NCBI RefSeq assembly: GCF_009604405.1
Contig: NZ_WEGK01000005.1
Location: 434,001-498,000 of the forward strand
DNA length: 64,000 bases
Direction of reading: 5' to 3'
Source of the DNA: Nocardia macrotermitis
GTDB taxonomy: Bacteria; Actinomycetota; Actinomycetes; Mycobacteriales; Mycobacteriaceae
Part shown: positions 35,765-43,277 of the stretch, piece after piece
Layout of the letters: each line of letters starts with the position of its first letter
How positions within the stretch are numbered: position 1 is the stretch's first letter
Made by a program: the position numbers and the translations under genes
The notes under the pieces: generated by a model
The model's database searches: none
Told to the model about the DNA's origin: nothing
Seen by the model: only the letters and a program-made list of their open reading frames with translations

Positions 35765-36289
35765 TCAGTTGTCGCCCTCCTCGGACGGCAGCCGGTGGTG
35801 GGGGGAACGCGGTTCGGTCGTCACCTCGGTGGTCGTGGTGTCCTGCTCGTCGAACGGGTCGGTGGTGCTCGTCGGCGGCGTGGTGTAGGTGGGGGTGTCG
35901 AAACTCTGCTCGTCGAACGGGTCCGTGGTCGTCGTCGCGAACGGGTCCGAGGTCGGGGTGTCGCCCGGATGGGACGGGAACGGCGAGGTGGTGGAGGTGT
36001 GCCGGGGCGTGGTCTTGGCCGCGATGTGCCAGGACGGCGAGGGTGGGATCACCACGACGTAGGTCGGGGAGGCCGAATTCGCCGCGCGGGTGCCGGTGGC
36101 GACGTGTCCGTCCGCGCTGATCGGCGGCGGGGCGACGTACACGTCGTGCTGGCCGAGGCCGCAGGCCCCGATCAGCACCAGCCCCAACGAGATTGCGCCC
36201 GCCGCGATTGCCGGGCCTGCCACCTTGGCGGTCAGGCGGTGTGGGATGTCCTCGGCGTTATCCCCCGACTCCGCCTTGCTGCCGTGCAT
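35765..36289 (-). CDS. Membrane-anchored Thr/Pro-rich protein (possible lipoprotein)
   Basis: 174 residues. About 22 polar residues precede one hydrophobic segment, VAGPAIAAGAISLGLVLIGA, followed by C-G-L-G; the I-G-A-C sequence could be a lipobox, although the long N-terminus is unusual for one. The exported part is rich in Thr, Pro and Asp with a near-repeat TTTDPFDEQ/STTDPFDEQ. Such proteins often sit in the cell-wall space as stalks. No known domain is seen. It diverges from a small membrane protein across 280 bp. Confidence 0.65.
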   Translation of the reverse strand: MHGSKAESGDNAEDIPHRLTAKVAGPAIAAGAISLGLVLIGACGLGQHDVYVAPPPISADGHVATGTRAANSASPTYVVVIPPSPSWHIAAKTTPRHTSTTSPFPSHPGDTPTSDPFATTTTDPFDEQSFDTPTYTTPPTSTTDPFDEQDTTTTEVTTEPRSPHHRLPSEEGDN

Positions 36290-36391
36290 TGGTGACTAGC
36301 TCCTCAAACTTTTCCCGAGTCGGCCTCACATTATCCGAGCGCAGGGGGTGGGACCAGATGAGTGTGCCGGTCGACAAGATACCGACCCGTT

Positions 36392-36420
36392 TTGTCAAAC
36401 AGCTTTGGTTCAGATAACGA
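36392..36420 (+). promoter_or_regulatory. Candidate SigA-type promoter for small membrane-protein gene
   Basis: TTGTCA, a 17-bp spacer, then TAACGA: near-consensus housekeeping hexamers at ideal spacing, about 150 bp upstream of the gene at 36570, in AT-rich sequence. Confidence 0.5.
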
Positions 36421-36525
36421 ATTGATAACTTCGGCGTGTCACGCGCGTGTCGGGTGGAGATTTGGCAACGGAGCCGTAGCGTGTGGGCAAAGTTACACGT
36501 CAGACGCCTTCAATATGCCGGGGGA

Positions 36526-36544
36526 AGCCGTGAGATTCACGGCT
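36526..36544 (+). promoter_or_regulatory. 5' leader hairpin before small membrane-protein gene
   Basis: AGCCGTGA, GAT, TCACGGCT: a perfect 8-bp stem with a 3-nt loop, ending 25 nt before the ATG at 36570. It could be an operator or an mRNA structure. Confidence 0.4.
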
Positions 36545-36569
36545 CCGGCGGCGTCATCGAGGAGTGGTG

Positions 36570-36821
36570 ATGGGAGCTTTCTCGACGACCCCCCTGGGCG
36601 CGGCGACCCAGAGCGATTCGGCCGCAGCCGAATCCGTGCGCCCCGTCTGGGCAATCGTTTCTCGCCTCGTGGCCTGGGTGATCTTCGCAGGCGGCATGGT
36701 GGGAGCCGTGATGGGCATTGTCGATCTACGCGTCCTGGTCACCGTCGCGGGCCTGATCCTCGCCAGCACCGCAGGTTTGGTGCTGTTGAAGCTCCGGGCC
36801 GACGCGCACGGCACGGCCTGA
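36570..36821 (+). CDS. Small two-helix membrane protein, unknown function
   Basis: 83 residues. A polar N-terminus of about 25 residues is followed by two hydrophobic segments, IVSRLVAWVIFAGGMVGAVM and VLVTVAGLILASTAGLVLLK, and a short tail. Both ends should be on the same side of the membrane. ATG 36570 has GAGGAG 5 nt upstream; GTG codons at 36564 and 36567 overlap that site. The family is not recognised. It has its own likely promoter and a hairpin in the leader. Confidence 0.65.
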   Translation: MGAFSTTPLGAATQSDSAAAESVRPVWAIVSRLVAWVIFAGGMVGAVMGIVDLRVLVTVAGLILASTAGLVLLKLRADAHGTA

Positions 36822-37362
36822 ACGCGCAGATCCCCCGACGCCCGCGGAAATCCGCTGGGCGGTAAGGAATTACGCGCCCGGCTCCGGTCGGGGTGTGATT
36901 CGAGTGGGCCGCGGGCCTCGTGCGGGTCCGGCGGTCCTGTCCGGTGCCCTCGGTGATTCGTTGCGGCACACGGTGATTCCCGTGGTGAGCGGGATGTTCG
37001 GTGCCTCGGTCGTGGATTCGTAGTCTGCCGCCCGACCTATCGTGGAACCCGTGCTCGCCGAGGGGCGTTACCCGGCCTTCGCCCGCTGGTTCCAGGGGCG
37101 CACCGGCGTGCGTCCCGCTGAACCGGTGGAATGGCCCCTCGGCTGCATCCTCGACGGCCTCACTGTGCGGCTCAGCCTGCCTGAGTACGCCGTTCGCCTG
37201 AGGCGAGTTAGCTTGTCCGAGTGGACCGTTCGCTTGGCGCGAGTCGCCTTGCCGGAGTGGGCCGTTCGTCTGGAGCGAGACGATATGCCCGAGTGGGCTT
37301 ATGCGCCCCGAGCGGGTCGAACTGTCCGGACAGGCCTGCCGCCCGTCCGGGACGAGCGGGGG
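36822..37362. other. 541-bp intergenic region with a 36-bp imperfect tandem repeat
   Basis: Lies between the small membrane-protein gene and the end of the CoA-transferase gene. An open frame from 37042 across the repeat, overlapping the CoA-transferase gene, has no family resemblance and a proline/arginine-rich composition; I do not call it a gene. A 12-bp perfect palindrome, CTGTCCGGACAG, lies at 37322-37333. Confidence 0.55.
37147..37302. repeat. 36-bp imperfect direct repeat, three full units plus partial ends
   Basis: A GAG(T) anchor recurs exactly every 36 bp at 37183, 37219, 37255 and 37291, each followed by a variant of GGNCCGTTCG. Because 36 is divisible by three, the plus strand encodes a 12-residue periodic motif of the form PEW-A-VRL-R. 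Divergence between units is high. Confidence 0.75.
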
Positions 37363-38580
37363 TCAGTCCGTCGTCAAGGTGCGGATCTGCTCGTCGGACA
37401 TGCCGAGTAGGTCGGACAGCACCTCGTGGGTGTGTTCGCCCAGGTCGGGGCCGACGTTGCGGATGGGGAGCGAGGTGTCGCCGATGACGGGGACGATGCC
37501 GGGGAAGCCCACCTGCTTCGGCTCGGGTTCGCCGACATCCACCGGGAAATGCTGAATCATGTTGCGGGACAGGTACTGTGCGTCGGTGGTGATGTCGGCT
37601 GCGGTGTAGATCGGGCCGGACGGGATGCCGGCGTTCTCCAGGATGGCCAGTGCCTCGTCGCGGGTGTGGGTGCGGGTCCAGTCGGCGATGGCGGCGTCGA
37701 GGCGTTCGCGGTGCTGCCAGCGACCGGCGTTGTCGGCCAGTTCCGGATCGGCGGCCAGGTCGGGGCGGTCGATGACCTGCATGTAGCGCTGGAAGATGGC
37801 GTCGCCGTTGCCGCCGATGATGATGCTGAAGCCGTCCGAGCAGGGGTAGGCGTTGCTGGGGGCGATGCCCTCCATCCGGCCGCCGACGCGTTCGCGGGCG
37901 ATGCCGTAGGCGTAGTAGTCCGGGACGAGGGATTCCATCACCGACAGGATGGATTCGTTCAGCGCGACGTCGATCATGCGGTGCGGCAACGGAATCGGCG
38001 TCGCGCCGGTCGAGCGTTCGCGCTGGAACAACGCCATCACGGTGCCGAAGGCCGCGTAGATGCCAGCGATCGAATCGCCGATGGACACACCCACCCGCAC
38101 CGGCGGCCGGTCCGGATCGCCGACCAGTTCGCGCAGCCCGCCGACGGCCTCGGCGACCGCCGCGAAACCGGGGCGCTGGGACATCGGCCCGGTCTGACCG
38201 TAGGCGGAGATGCGGGTGATGATCAGATCCGGATTGGCCGCGTTCAACTCCCGCGGCCCCAACCCCCACTTCTCCAGCATGCCGGGACGGAAATTCTCCA
38301 GCAGCACATCGCAGCGGGAGACCAGATCCAGCACGATCGCCCGGCCCGCCTCGGACCGCAGATCCAGCGTGATGGACTTCTTGTTCCGGTTCACCGTCCG
38401 GTACAGCATCGAGGTGTCCCCGCCGTACAACCGCCAATTACGTAGCTCGTCACCGGTTTTCGGCCGCTCGACCTTGATCACCTCGGCCCCGAAATCCCCG
38501 AGGATCCGCCCCGCGGTCGGCGCCGCGATGTAATTGCCCAGCTCCAGAACCCGCACTCCGTCCAGCGGCCGAATCTCCAT
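37363..38580 (-). CDS. CaiB/BaiF (class III) CoA-transferase
   Basis: 405 residues. Class III enzymes move CoA between carboxylic acids through a mixed anhydride on an aspartate. Diagnostic segments: PLDGVRVLELGNYIAAPTAG at the N-terminus, NRNKKSITLDLRSEAGRAIV, DVLLENFRPGMLEKWGLG, and the active-site region GVSIGDSIAGIYAAFG near residue 165 with the nucleophilic Asp. GFPGIVPVIGDTSLPIRNVG then LGEHTHEVLSDLLGMSD closes the C-terminus. The acid substrate is not predictable; racemase activity, as in Mcr/AMACR, is an alternative. It stands alone, with no partner acyl-CoA gene adjacent. Confidence 0.92.
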   Translation of the reverse strand: MEIRPLDGVRVLELGNYIAAPTAGRILGDFGAEVIKVERPKTGDELRNWRLYGGDTSMLYRTVNRNKKSITLDLRSEAGRAIVLDLVSRCDVLLENFRPGMLEKWGLGPRELNAANPDLIITRISAYGQTGPMSQRPGFAAVAEAVGGLRELVGDPDRPPVRVGVSIGDSIAGIYAAFGTVMALFQRERSTGATPIPLPHRMIDVALNESILSVMESLVPDYYAYGIARERVGGRMEGIAPSNAYPCSDGFSIIIGGNGDAIFQRYMQVIDRPDLAADPELADNAGRWQHRERLDAAIADWTRTHTRDEALAILENAGIPSGPIYTAADITTDAQYLSRNMIQHFPVDVGEPEPKQVGFPGIVPVIGDTSLPIRNVGPDLGEHTHEVLSDLLGMSDEQIRTLTTD

Positions 38581-39078
38581 GAAACCGATTCAACCAGTCC
38601 GGGTGCGAACCCCCTCGCTCGCGCTGCCGATCCGGAATCGAGCGCAGTACTGTCGGCGGCAGCAGCACAGACCGCGGTGCGCCCACGAGCACTCTGCCCA
38701 TGCTCTGTGTGAGAACACCTCGACCTCGCGCGTGGTGCCGTCCGGCGCGGGCACCCCGACGCGACATTGGGCGTGTCCACGCCGCGGCGCTCCACGAGGC
38801 GATCGGCCACGACCACGCCGGGTCTCGCATCGGCCGGATCGGCACGATCGTGGCGGCTGGAATGGACGGTATCGGCGGGGATCCCGCAGTGCGGTTCCAA
38901 CAGGGGGTCGAGCGGTTGGTGAATCGACCGGAAATCGCGGCTGCCGAAGGTAATTCGCGGTCGTAATTCTCAGGTGCGCTGTCATCGGGCGGTGGCAGGT
39001 CGACACGATGCGTGCGATGAAGGTGAAAGCCGCAGCCGCGGAGGGGGATTCGCGGCTGCGGCTTTCGGGGCGGTGGGA
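38581..39078. other. 498-bp intergenic region with possible coding remnant and strong terminator
   Basis: Codon bias suggests coding traces on the plus strand: about 38650-38790 in one frame (SRVVPSGAGTPTRHWACPRR) and 38800-38966 in another (IGRIGTIVAAGMDGIGGDPA). Together they could be a frameshifted gene remnant, but neither has a recognisable family, so I do not call a CDS. The region ends with the terminator at 39025-39066. Confidence 0.4.
39025..39066 (-). terminator. Strong terminator downstream of the TauD-type dioxygenase gene
   Basis: GAAAGCCGCAGCCGCG pairs perfectly with its complement over 16 bp around a 10-nt loop; read on the minus strand it starts 13 bp after the stop codon. 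Confidence 0.85.
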
Positions 39079-40011
39079 TCAGGCGGCGACCTTTTCGACG
39101 ACCGAGTAGTGCTCGGCGTTGCCCGCGATCACCGTGCTGGAGCGGCCGTCGACGCCGACCGGGATGTCGCCCGCGAGGGTGATGCGGGTGAGCTTGCGGT
39201 GTTCGGCGGCGGAGTAGTCGTCGATGGCGTAGTGCTGGGTGGCACGGTTGTCCCAGATGGCGACGTCACCGAGGGACCAGTTCCAGCGGGTGGTGTGCTC
39301 GAGGCGGGTCACCCGGTCCTGGAACAGGCGGAACAGGGCCTGCGATTCGGCGGAGTTCAGGCCCGCGAAGTACTTCACGAAATGTCCCAGCAGCAGCGCG
39401 CGTTCACCGGTTTCGGGGTGCACGCGCACCACCGGGTGCTCGGTCTCGTAGTAGGTGGAGACGAATTCGTCGCGGTAGGACTGATACTTCGGATCCGACT
39501 CCTTGCCGTGACCGGCGGCGTAGTCGTAGGTGTTGGTGTGCACCGCGCGCAGGCTCTCCGCCAGCCGCTTGAGCGGGTCGGGCAGCGACTCGTAGGCGGC
39601 CACGGTGGAGGCCCAGGTGGTCGAGCCGCCGTAGCTGGGCAGGGTGACCGCGCGCAGGATCGAAGCCTTCGGCACCCGGTCCACGAATGTCACATCGGTG
39701 TGCCAGCTGTTGGCCCGGCCGGTGTCGGAATCGATGGCCAGCGAACGGACCCCGCGCGAGGTGACCGTCGGGTGCGGGGTGGTCGGGGTGCCCAGCAGTT
39801 CCGCGAACTCGTACTGGCCGTCCTCGGTGAGATGGTCCTGACCGCGGAAGAAGATCACCTTGTGCTCGTTGAGCGCCGCGCGGATCGCCTCGACGACCGG
39901 TGCGGACAGGTCGCCACCGAGCCGCACGCCGTCGATACGTGCGCCGATGTGGGTGCCGAGCTGGACCACCTGCACGGCGGTACTGGTTTCTACTGCGTGA
40001 TCGACGGACAT
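39079..40011 (-). CDS. TauD/TfdA-type 2-oxoglutarate/Fe(II) dioxygenase (alkylsulfatase-like)
   Basis: 310 residues, closely patterned on Rv3406, an alkyl-sulfate-cleaving dioxygenase. Metal ligands: HxD in [14 protein letters not shown] near residue 115 and the distal His in [14 protein letters not shown] near 270; the co-substrate arginine is in the [13 protein letters not shown] segment. Other shared blocks are [40 protein letters not shown] and [14 protein letters not shown]. The enzyme probably releases sulfite from sulfate esters or sulfonates for sulfur supply. AAAGG lies 7 nt before ATG 40011. Endonuclease IV is encoded 147 bp upstream on the same strand but is functionally unrelated. 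Confidence 0.92.
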   Translation of the reverse strand: MSVDHAVETSTAVQVVQLGTHIGARIDGVRLGGDLSAPVVEAIRAALNEHKVIFFRGQDHLTEDGQYEFAELLGTPTTPHPTVTSRGVRSLAIDSDTGRANSWHTDVTFVDRVPKASILRAVTLPSYGGSTTWASTVAAYESLPDPLKRLAESLRAVHTNTYDYAAGHGKESDPKYQSYRDEFVSTYYETEHPVVRVHPETGERALLLGHFVKYFAGLNSAESQALFRLFQDRVTRLEHTTRWNWSLGDVAIWDNRATQHYAIDDYSAAEHRKLTRITLAGDIPVGVDGRSSTVIAGNAEHYSVVEKVAA

Positions 40012-40091
40012 GAGTAGGCCTTTCGCTCGGATCTGTAGTGCATGAGCAGCACATCACCGGCGGGGCGGCCGAACCAGATTTGCGGTCAGCT

Positions 40092-40122
40092 GGATCGAAA
40101 CGGTCGCAAGCCTTCTCGATCC
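40092..40122. promoter_or_regulatory. Spaced inverted repeat upstream of dioxygenase gene
   Basis: GGATCGA, 17 nt, TCGATCC, about 80 bp upstream of the dioxygenase start. A sulfur-responsive regulator could bind here, but only the symmetry supports this. Confidence 0.25.
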
Positions 40123-40158
40123 GGGGTGCGGACGTCGGATGGCTCGGACGCGGATGGC

Positions 40159-40929
40159 TCAGCTGAGATGCTCGCGCAAATACGCCAGATCGTCGGCGAC
40201 ACCCTCGGCCGGGGTTTCCAATACGACCGGCGCACCGGCCGTGCGGCAGACCTCGGCGAGCAACTGCGGATCGATGGTGCCCTCGGCGAAGTTCGCGTGC
40301 CGGTCCGCGCCCGAATCGAATTCGTCGCGCGAGGAATTCAGGTGGACCAGGTCGATCCGGCCGGTGATGGCCTTGATGCGATCCACGACGCCGATCAACT
40401 CCTCACCGCCGGCCCAGGCGTGGCAGGTGTCCAGACAGAAACCCGCGCCGTGCTCGCCGACGACATCCCACAGCTTGGCGATGGAATCGAAATACCGTGC
40501 CATGGCGTGATTTCCGCCCGCGGTGTTCTCGATCAGGATGGGCACCGCGAAACCGCCCTTGTCCTGCTGGCGCTCGAACAGCTTGCCCCAGTTGGTGATT
40601 CCGGCCTCGATCTCCGCATCCGACCGCACATGCCCGCCGTGCACGACCAGACCGAACGCGCCCAGATCCGCCGCGGCCTGCGCCTGCAGGGCCACCGCCT
40701 GACGTGAGGGCATGCGCAGGCGATTGTTGGTGCTGGCCACATTGATCTGATACGAGGAGTGCACCACCACCTCGATCGGGCTGGCCTTGATCTGCTCGGT
40801 ACGCGGATGCGGTTGGGGTTTGTCCCAACTCTGCGGATCCACCACGAACATCTGGATGACCTCGGCCCCCAACTCCTCGCCGAAGCCGATCGGATCGCTG
40901 TCCTGCCTGACGTGGGCTCCAATGCGCAT
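40159..40929 (-). CDS. nfo: Endonuclease IV (AP endonuclease)
   Basis: 256 residues, TIM-barrel trinuclear-zinc enzyme that nicks DNA at abasic sites in base-excision repair (Rv0670 in M. tuberculosis). Metal-ligand segments are all present: [71 protein letters not shown] and VVLETPAEG. No Shine-Dalgarno sequence stands before ATG 40929; TACGCT lies 6 nt upstream, so the mRNA is probably leaderless. It is divergent from the Ser/Thr kinase gene across 221 bp. Confidence 0.94.
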   Translation of the reverse strand: MRIGAHVRQDSDPIGFGEELGAEVIQMFVVDPQSWDKPQPHPRTEQIKASPIEVVVHSSYQINVASTNNRLRMPSRQAVALQAQAAADLGAFGLVVHGGHVRSDAEIEAGITNWGKLFERQQDKGGFAVPILIENTAGGNHAMARYFDSIAKLWDVVGEHGAGFCLDTCHAWAGGEELIGVVDRIKAITGRIDLVHLNSSRDEFDSGADRHANFAEGTIDPQLLAEVCRTAGAPVVLETPAEGVADDLAYLREHLS

Positions 40930-40935
40930 GGGGCG

Positions 40936-40941
40936 AGCGTA
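40936..40941 (-). promoter_or_regulatory. Leaderless -10 hexamer for endonuclease IV gene
   Basis: TACGCT on the minus strand, 6 nt before ATG 40929. Confidence 0.45.
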
Positions 40942-41150
40942 TCGCTACCCACCGACAGGTTTCGCCGGGACGCGGAACGGGCTCTCGCGGCCGCTGCGGG
41001 GTTCGCGCCGCCGGGGCGTGTGGATTCGTCCGGGCTGCTATGGTTTCGGTGTTTCCCGTGGCCGACGCGAGACGGCGACGGAGTTCATGCGGTACACGGC
41101 CGTGCGCTGGCGGGTCCCGGTGCGCGGCACGGGAAGTGGGAGCGGACATC

Positions 41151-42413
41151 ATGGTGGCCAACGGTGAGGTCTTCGCCGGATATCTCATCGAGCGACAGCT
41201 CGGTCGCGGCGGCATGGGCTCGGTCTATCTGGCCAAACACCCGCGGCTGCCGCGCATGTCGGCGATCAAACTGCTCAACCGTGAGATGGTGTCCGATCAG
41301 GAGATCCGCGCCCGGTTCGAGCGCGAGGCCGATCTGGTCGCCCAGCTGGACCACCCGAATATCGTGACCGTCTACGACCGCGGTCTCGAGGACGGTCAGC
41401 TGTGGATCGAGATGCAGTTCATCGACGGTATCGACGCGGCCAGTGTGGACCCGACCAAACTTCCGCCCGAACGCGCGGTGCAGATCATCGGCGAGGTCGC
41501 CGAGGCGTTGGACTACGCGCACGGCAACGGCGTCATGCACCGCGACGTGAAACCCGCGAACATGCTGCTGGCCCGCTCGACCGGCGGTAAGGGCGAGCGC
41601 GTCTACCTCACCGACTTCGGCATCGCCCGGCTGCGCGACGACGGCGGCCACCTCACCCAGACCGGCACCTTCACCGCGACGCTGGCCTACGCCTCGCCCG
41701 AACAGCTCACCGGCGCGAGCCTGGACGGCCGCGCGGATCAGTACTCGCTGGCGTGCAGCCTGTTCTGGTTGTTCACCGGGACCGGGCCGTTCGCGGCGTC
41801 GAATCCGGCCGCGGTGATCCGGGGACATCTGCAGGAACCGCCGCCGCTGCTGAGCAAGATCCGGCCCGGCCTGCCGCCGACCATGGACGCCGTACTGGCC
41901 AAGGCCATGGCCAAACGTCCGGACGAGCGGTTCGCCTCGTGCGCGGAATTCGCCGTCGCGGCCCGTCGCGCCCTGGCCTCGCCCAGTTCCCCGGCGCAAC
42001 CGGTGGCCCCGCGGCAGTACACCGGCCCCGGGATGCAGACGGTCGGCCCGCAGACCGTGGGGCCGCAGACGGTCGGCCCGCAGACCGTCGGCCCCCAGAT
42101 GGGCATGACCGGAACCGGCCCCGGCAACCCGATCGCGCCGCCGCGCACCGGTACCGGGGTGCCGAACGCCGGACCCATGCCGACCATCGGCCAGACCCCC
42201 ATGCCGATGTCGGTGCGCGCGGCGACACCGCAGCCGATGCAGCAGCCGATGTATCCGCAGAATTCGCCGTACGGGCAGCAGACCGGGTACGGCTACCGGC
42301 CCGCGCAGCTGCCGCCGCAGCGCAAGTCCAACACCGGCCTGATCATCGGCATCATCGTCGGCGCGGTGGTCATCCTGCTGATCGTGCTGGCGATCATCGG
42401 TTCGGTGGGCTGA
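41151..42413 (+). CDS. Membrane Ser/Thr protein kinase (PknB family) with no extracellular sensor domain
   Basis: 420 residues. Kinase domain about 9-275: glycine loop [14 protein letters not shown], invariant Lys in [10 protein letters not shown], catalytic loop [12 protein letters not shown] near 130, DFGIARL near 157 and YASPEQLTG. It is followed by a Pro/Gln/Met-rich juxtamembrane linker with four consecutive TVGPQ repeats and one transmembrane helix, [20 protein letters not shown], two or three residues from the C-terminus. It therefore lacks PASTA or other outside sensing domains and must be controlled from inside or by membrane partners. ATG 41151 has GGGAG about 8 nt upstream. An ABC transporter pair follows after 97 bp. 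Confidence 0.93.
   Translation: MVANGEVFAGYLIERQLGRGGMGSVYLAKHPRLPRMSAIKLLNREMVSDQEIRARFEREADLVAQLDHPNIVTVYDRGLEDGQLWIEMQFIDGIDAASVDPTKLPPERAVQIIGEVAEALDYAHGNGVMHRDVKPANMLLARSTGGKGERVYLTDFGIARLRDDGGHLTQTGTFTATLAYASPEQLTGASLDGRADQYSLACSLFWLFTGTGPFAASNPAAVIRGHLQEPPPLLSKIRPGLPPTMDAVLAKAMAKRPDERFASCAEFAVAARRALASPSSPAQPVAPRQYTGPGMQTVGPQTVGPQTVGPQTVGPQMGMTGTGPGNPIAPPRTGTGVPNAGPMPTIGQTPMPMSVRAATPQPMQQPMYPQNSPYGQQTGYGYRPAQLPPQRKSNTGLIIGIIVGAVVILLIVLAIIGSVG
42039..42098. repeat. 15-bp tandem repeat in kinase gene (four units, TVGPQ)
   Basis: Four contiguous 15-bp units (consensus ACSGTCGGCCCGCAG) at 42039, 42054, 42069 and 42084, encoding TVGPQ each time in the juxtamembrane linker. Units 1 and 3 are identical. 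Confidence 0.85.
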
Positions 42414-42445
42414 GCCGATCCGGCGGTTGCGGCCGGTCCGGTATA

Positions 42446-42464
42446 CCCCCGAAGTATTGGGGGG
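42446..42464. promoter_or_regulatory. C5-N8-G6 symmetric element upstream of ABC transporter operon
   Basis: TATACCCCC, then GAAGTATT, then GGGGGG, about 46 bp before the ABC ATPase start. The C-run/G-run dyad preceded by TATA loosely resembles copper-repressor (CsoR/RicR) operators; the match is not good enough to name one. Confidence 0.3.
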
Positions 42465-42509
42465 CATTCCTGATGGCGCGGACGTGCGGGCCACGGAACA
42501 CTGGAGAGC

Positions 42510-43277
42510 ATGACTGCCGATGCCCTGGGCACCGAAACCACTGCCGCCACCGCGATCGCGGCCCGCGCCACCGATCTGGTCAAGCTGTACGGAACGGGAG
42601 ACACCCAGGTCCGCGCCCTGGACGGGGTGAGCGCCGACTTCGCCACGGGTGAGTTCACCGCGATCATGGGCCCGTCGGGCTCGGGTAAATCCACGCTGAT
42701 GCACTGCCTGGCCGGGCTGGACGAGGCCACCACCGGCGCGGTGCACATCGGGGGCACCGATCTGACCGGCCTGTCGGACAAGGCGATGACCGCACTGCGC
42801 CGCGACCGGATCGGGTTCGTGTTCCAGGCGTTCAACCTGGTGCCGACGCTGACCGCGCTGGAGAACATCACGTTGCCGTTGGACATCGCGGGCCGTCGCC
42901 CCGACCAGGACTGGCTCGACACCGTGATCGAGCGCCTGGGCCTGCGGGATCGGCTCACCCACCGGCCCAGCGAACTGTCCGGCGGCCAGCAGCAGCGGGT
43001 GGCGTGCGCCCGCGCCCTGGCCGGAAAACCCGAGATCATCTTCGGTGACGAACCCACCGGCAATCTGGATTCGCGGGCGTCGGGGGAGGTGCTCTCGATC
43101 CTGCGCGCGGCGGTCGACGAATTCGGGCAGACGGTCGTCATCGTCACCCACGAACCGCACGCCGCCTCCTATGCGGACCGAGTGATCTTCCTCGCCGACG
43201 GCCGCATCGTGGACGAATTGCGGGATCCCACCGCCGAATCCGTGCTGGACCGGATGAAAAAGCTGGAGAACGCCTGA
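42510..43277 (+). CDS. ABC transporter ATP-binding protein (MacB/LolD type)
   Basis: 255 residues. Complete motifs: Walker A MGPSGSGKSTLMHCLAG near residue 51, Q-loop VFQAFNLVPTLTALENI, signature LSGGQQQRVACARALAG near 153, Walker B IIFGDEPTGNLDS and switch His in VIVTHEP. The Q-loop and GNLDS patterns are those of MacB/LolD ATPases, which power mechanotransmission across the membrane rather than classic transport. The start follows GGAGAG. Its stop overlaps the start of an FtsX-like permease by one base (TGATG). Confidence 0.94.
   Translation: MTADALGTETTAATAIAARATDLVKLYGTGDTQVRALDGVSADFATGEFTAIMGPSGSGKSTLMHCLAGLDEATTGAVHIGGTDLTGLSDKAMTALRRDRIGFVFQAFNLVPTLTALENITLPLDIAGRRPDQDWLDTVIERLGLRDRLTHRPSELSGGQQQRVACARALAGKPEIIFGDEPTGNLDSRASGEVLSILRAAVDEFGQTVVIVTHEPHAASYADRVIFLADGRIVDELRDPTAESVLDRMKKLENA

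Noticed and set aside
37042..37410. 122-residue plus-strand frame with PEW-x-VRL repeats
   Set aside because: It overlaps the end of the CoA-transferase gene, has no ribosome-binding site, and its structure is explained by the 36-bp repeat.
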